Shown here one piece after another: positions 13,484 through 14,353 of a stretch of 14,353 bases of DNA. Each line of letters starts with the position of its first letter. Positions within the stretch are counted from its first letter, which is position 1. The notes under the pieces are model-generated. The model ran no database searches and was not told the DNA's origin. It worked only from the letters and a program-made list of their open reading frames with translations. Source of the DNA: Microcaldota archaeon (GTDB lineage: Archaea; Micrarchaeota; Micrarchaeia; Micrarchaeales; CABMGC01); contig JAKBQS010000019.1 of NCBI GenBank assembly GCA_021835105.1, positions 1-14,353 on the forward strand, written 5' to 3'. The position numbers and the translations under genes were made by a program.

Positions 13484-13798
13484 TTACAGGTTCTTGTCAA
13501 GCCATTTCTTGAATGTATCTTCAGGAAGAGCGCCTATGGACATTGACTTTACCTTTCCATCCTCGAAGATCATGACTGTAGGTATGCTCATTATATTGTA
13601 TTCCTGCGCTATCTTGTTGTTCTCGTCTACATTCAGTTTCCCGAAATTAACCTTGCCATCGTAAGCCTTCGATACCTTCTCTATGACAGGGGAGAATATC
13701 CTGCACGGGCCACACCATTCGGCCCAAAAGTCTACAACGACGGGTAACTTGGACTTTATTACGCTGCCTTCAAAATTTCCTTCGTTCAATTCCATCAT
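13484..13798 (-). CDS. trxA: Thioredoxin
   Basis: Cytoplasmic dithiol reductant, 104 residues from the chosen start. It has the standard fold with VVVDFWAEWCGPC (20-32; Cys29, Cys32), LNVDEN (56-61), and the cis-proline turn SIPT (71-74), then MIFEDGKV and a C-terminal helix. There is no signal sequence, unlike the thioredoxin-like protein at 1002-1562. The ATG at 13798 lies six bases after GGTG; an ATG at 13795 and a TTG at 13810 are alternatives. AT-rich TATA-like sequences at 13822-13857 suggest a promoter between it and the isomerase gene, so it may start its own unit with hisS and the following gene. Confidence 0.95.
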   Translation of the reverse strand: MMELNEGNFEGSVIKSKLPVVVDFWAEWCGPCRIFSPVIEKVSKAYDGKVNFGKLNVDENNKIAQEYNIMSIPTVMIFEDGKVKSMSIGALPEDTFKKWLDKNL

Positions 13799-13821
13799 AT
13801 AATACACCAATCAGCAATCGC

Positions 13822-13833
13822 AATAAATATTAC
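13822..13833 (-). promoter_or_regulatory. Probable TATA box of the trxA-hisS unit
   Basis: TAATATTTATTG on the minus strand is about 30 nt before the thioredoxin ATG. A second AT-rich run (TTTTTATATTAATAATG, about 13845-13860) would give a leader that contains the GGTG site. Which is used cannot be decided by eye. Confidence 0.4.
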
Positions 13834-13864
13834 GCATTATTAATATAAAAATCAATCCTATGCC

Positions 13865-14353
13865 TTACAGGGATCTCTTCAGCTCTTCTATAAGGCTAAC
13901 ATCCGTAGGGTCGACCCCGCGCATCTTTCCAAGGTGATAAGATAAGTAATCCCCATAATGTATCATGTAAAAGAGCCTCGCGGCCAGGCTCCTCCCTGCG
14001 AATTCTATAAAATTGAACTTTGTCTGCGTGAGCCTTGAGGTTATCTCTATCCTGCTCTTTATCTCTCTCCTCTCCGAGTCAAAGACCATGATATAAAATT
14101 CATCCTTCCTGTAAGTCTCAGCAAGAGCCATAGTATCATTGTGGTTTAATTCAGGGAAGCTGCTGCAATACGATATTACTTTTGCGTTTTCGTTGAACTG
14201 CGTCTTCCATCTGTATGCTATGCTGCTGAATGGGTACGCGCCATATACTATTGGTATCTTTTTGTTCCTTGATATCCTCTTCGCATGCGCAAAGCATTCC
14301 TGGTTGTTGCGGTCAAGGCCCCCTAGAACTTTGTATGCCTCCTTAACTCCTGC
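13865..14353 (-). CDS. Bifunctional phosphoglucose/phosphomannose isomerase (partial, 5' end outside window)
   Basis: Interconverts fructose 6-phosphate with glucose 6-phosphate and mannose 6-phosphate. The frame is open to the right edge; 162 residues of the C-terminal part are present. They read from AGVKEAYKVLGG through a SIS-domain strand IPIVYGAYPFSSIAYRWKT (33-51), VISYCSSFPELNHND (59-73), the family's Glu/His-bearing active-site stretch, and end with HYGDYLSYHLGKMRGVDPTDVSLIEELKRSL in pieces, the typical C-terminus with GVDPT. In an organism with AglB-type glycosylation it would also supply mannose phosphates for glycans. An internal ATG at 14131 is not the start, because the match to the family continues upstream of it. 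Confidence 0.88.
   Translation of the reverse strand, partial: AGVKEAYKVLGGLDRNNQECFAHAKRISRNKKIPIVYGAYPFSSIAYRWKTQFNENAKVISYCSSFPELNHNDTMALAETYRKDEFYIMVFDSERREIKSRIEITSRLTQTKFNFIEFAGRSLAARLFYMIHYGDYLSYHLGKMRGVDPTDVSLIEELKRSL

Overview
The window reads as a stretch of an archaeal chromosome, most likely from the ultra-small Micrarchaeota (ARMAN-2-like, DPANN) lineage. Archaeal marks are AglB/STT3, a geranylgeranyl-reductase-family flavoprotein, a PRC-barrel protein, bifunctional PGI/PMI, TATA boxes about 26 nt before the starts, and GGTG/GGAG-type ribosome binding sites. The lineage hint comes from the tRNA-splicing endonuclease: one chain that reads as alphaN + catalytic alpha + betaC, the three-unit (epsilon-2) form known from ARMAN archaea. 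No mobile element, CRISPR array or rRNA was seen.

Left part (1-2100, minus strand): a tightly packed operon of a four-helix membrane protein with two Cys-Cys pairs, a membrane-anchored thioredoxin-like protein, an ArsR-type regulator and a MerA-type mercuric reductase that runs off the left edge. It starts from a TATA box followed by a perfect 9-2-9 palindrome and a probable leaderless start. I read it as a self-regulated mercury/thiol-metal detoxification operon. The merA reading frame has no ATG/GTG/TTG start; an ATA overlaps the arsR stop.

Middle-left (2299-4874): tRNA-Glu(UUC) begins 3 nt after the thymidylate kinase gene. Thymidylate kinase (minus) and dCTP deaminase (plus) diverge from one short AT-rich promoter, and both serve dTTP synthesis. 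A PRC-barrel gene converges on dcd, and a RimK-like ATP-grasp ligase follows on the plus strand.

Middle (4881-10370, minus): an N-glycosylation gene pair (oligosaccharyltransferase with an unusual N-terminal extension, then a GT4 glycosyltransferase) whose last gene overlaps the start of the tRNA-splicing endonuclease. On the other strand a divergent promoter drives a probable 37-residue protein and a geranylgeranyl-reductase-family flavoprotein, likely for archaeal lipid saturation.

Right part (11687-14353, minus): bifunctional phosphoglucose/phosphomannose isomerase (5' end outside the window), thioredoxin, histidyl-tRNA synthetase and a conserved protein of unknown function, all in one direction. 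Gene density is very high throughout, with 4-nt overlaps and stop-to-start junctions. The longest stretch without a gene is about 210-230 nt (near 2066-2298).
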